This document shows, one piece after another, positions 63,541 through 64,000 of a DNA stretch of 64,000 nucleotides (position 1 is its first letter; each line of letters begins with the position of its first letter). Source of the stretch: Celerinatantimonas yamalensis. GTDB lineage: Bacteria; Pseudomonadota; Gammaproteobacteria; Enterobacterales; Celerinatantimonadaceae. The position numbers were made by a program, and so were the translations under genes. The DNA lies in assembly GCF_046054155.1 (NCBI RefSeq), contig NZ_JBEQCT010000003.1:124001-188000 (forward strand). The letters are read 5' to 3'. Under the pieces are notes generated by a model, which saw only the letters and a program-made list of their open reading frames with translations, ran no database searches and had not been told where the DNA came from.

Positions 63541-63624
63541 TCCTAACAATGCCAAGCAAGGCGACAGATTTTTCGTTGTGGCTTCGCCTTCACTACAAAG
63601 CTGCGCGTGTTGGCGGTGTTATGC
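63541..63624 (+). repeat. attC site of cassette 5
   Basis: Boxes TCCTAAC and GTTATGC. The inner hairpin AAGGCGA/TCGCCTT and the outer arms GCCAAGC and GTGTTGGC pair with bulges. 84 bases. A 60-codon frame across it (from 63513) is not a gene. Confidence 0.82.
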
Positions 63625-64000
63625 AACCGAGTTGCCCACGAACAGTAGACACCGTCTATGTTAGGGAATCCCCTAGCATGGAGGTGCTCGGATGAGTCGC
63701 AAGAAGACCCAGGTGTATACCGAAGAGTTTCGTCGGGAAGCCGTCCACAGAGCCGATGAACCTGGTAATACAGCCGCGTCTGTTGCCCTTGAGCTGGGCA
63801 TACATCCCGGCCAGATTTATAGCTGGCGTCGTCAGTTTACTCGCCTCTCTGACAAGCAGTTCAATAGCGTTGATGGCGTCGATTACTCCAAGGCTGGGTG
63901 CGAAGCCATGCGCAAGCTCAAGCGAGAGATGGAGACCTTGAAGAAAGAGAACGAGTTCCTTAAAAAGGTGTCTGTGTACTTCGCGAAGTTCCAAGCGTGA
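63625..64000 (+). mobile_element. Left part of an IS3-family insertion sequence
   Basis: The element starts somewhere after the attC right box at 63624 and runs past the window edge. Its terminal inverted repeat could not be placed without the right end. It truncates or follows the cassette array. Confidence 0.7.
63692..64000 (+). CDS. IS3-family transposase OrfA
   Basis: A 102-residue protein. It has a helix-turn-helix N-terminus (YTEEFRREAVHRADEPGNTAASVALELGIHPGQIYSWRRQF) and a C-terminal leucine-zipper-like helix (AMRKLKREMETLKKENEFLKKVSVYFAK). The stop is the last codon of the window. An A-rich run (TTAAAAAG near 63960-63967) is where IS3 elements shift to the -1 frame to make OrfAB, and orfB should follow outside the window. 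The left end is probably within 63625-63690. Confidence 0.9.
   Translation: MSRKKTQVYTEEFRREAVHRADEPGNTAASVALELGIHPGQIYSWRRQFTRLSDKQFNSVDGVDYSKAGCEAMRKLKREMETLKKENEFLKKVSVYFAKFQA

Larger units (their letters stand above)
54087..63624 (+). mobile_element. Integron gene-cassette array without integrase in the window
   Basis: Five sites of attC type (54676-54735, 56814-56873, 60374-60491, 61267-61322, 63541-63624) separate five modules, four with all genes on + and one divergent pair. Each site opens with a xxYTAAC-type box, holds imperfect inverted repeats with unpaired bases, and closes with a GTTRRRY-type box. The modules are about 0.56, 2.1, 3.6, 0.8 and 2.3 kb. No tyrosine recombinase with integron features is encoded here. 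The array continues into, or is cut by, an IS3-type element at the right edge. Confidence 0.85.

Noticed and set aside
63513..63695. 60-codon frame on the + strand
   Set aside because: It covers the attC of cassette 5 and runs toward the IS. Composition and content are those of the recombination site, despite a decent ribosome-like sequence.
1..64000. CRISPR array
   Set aside because: No regularly spaced direct repeats were seen. The only short tandem repeats are the tRNA genes and the 20-base tRNA-end duplication.

Overview
The window reads as a chromosomal segment of a moderately AT-rich, motile, probably marine gammaproteobacterium. It most resembles the Vibrio/Shewanella/Aeromonas/Celerinatantimonas part of the class, and I cannot name the genus. 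The evidence is the polar-flagellum order flhA-flhF-flhG-fliA-cheYZAB, a ParC/ParP-type pair for polar placement of chemotaxis arrays, a MotC/MotD-type stator, RfaH, an SLC13 permease inside a cysDN..C operon, and the Tol-Pal operon followed by tRNA-Lys genes.

Layout. 1-13.9 kb: late flagellar and chemotaxis operon, all on +. 13.9-15.2 kb: two small flagellar-export-like genes on -. 15.4-18.0 kb: mlaA, an atypical response regulator, and rfaH. 18.4-24.1 kb: sulfate activation (cysD, cysN, SLC13 permease, cysC) with a coupled DHH phosphoesterase. 24.2-26.3 kb: a ComEA-like protein and ruvAB. 26.4-31.7 kb: ybgC-tolQRAB-pal-cpoB. 32.0-32.3 kb: four tandem tRNA-Lys genes with a duplicated 3' end. 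32.8-43.3 kb: peptide and amino-acid scavenging (two peptidases, a MocR-type regulator, a polar amino-acid ABC transporter, a YdfG-like SDR, a class III aminotransferase). 43.5-53.5 kb: a membrane protein, a QmcA/NfeD pair, guaC, a secreted DUF4432 protein, a 5'-truncated TctA gene and a chemoreceptor, separated by long AT-rich non-coding stretches.

54.1-63.6 kb is the accessory region and the most interesting part. It is a run of integron gene cassettes separated by recognisable attC sites, with no integrase in the window. In order the cassettes carry a GNAT acetyltransferase, a stand-alone OLD-family ATPase/TOPRIM nuclease, a two-gene SIR2-like plus HerA-like ATPase module (a known antiphage architecture), a SAM-dependent methyltransferase, and a divergent AraC regulator/SDR pair with a visibly higher GC content. 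An IS3-family orfA follows the last attC at the window edge. Two of the five cassettes therefore look like phage-defence cargo. A 12-base perfect match to the RfaH recruitment element (ops) lies upstream of the array on the coding strand, which suggests, but does not prove, RfaH-assisted transcription into it.

All family names come from motifs read by eye. No database search or structure prediction was run.
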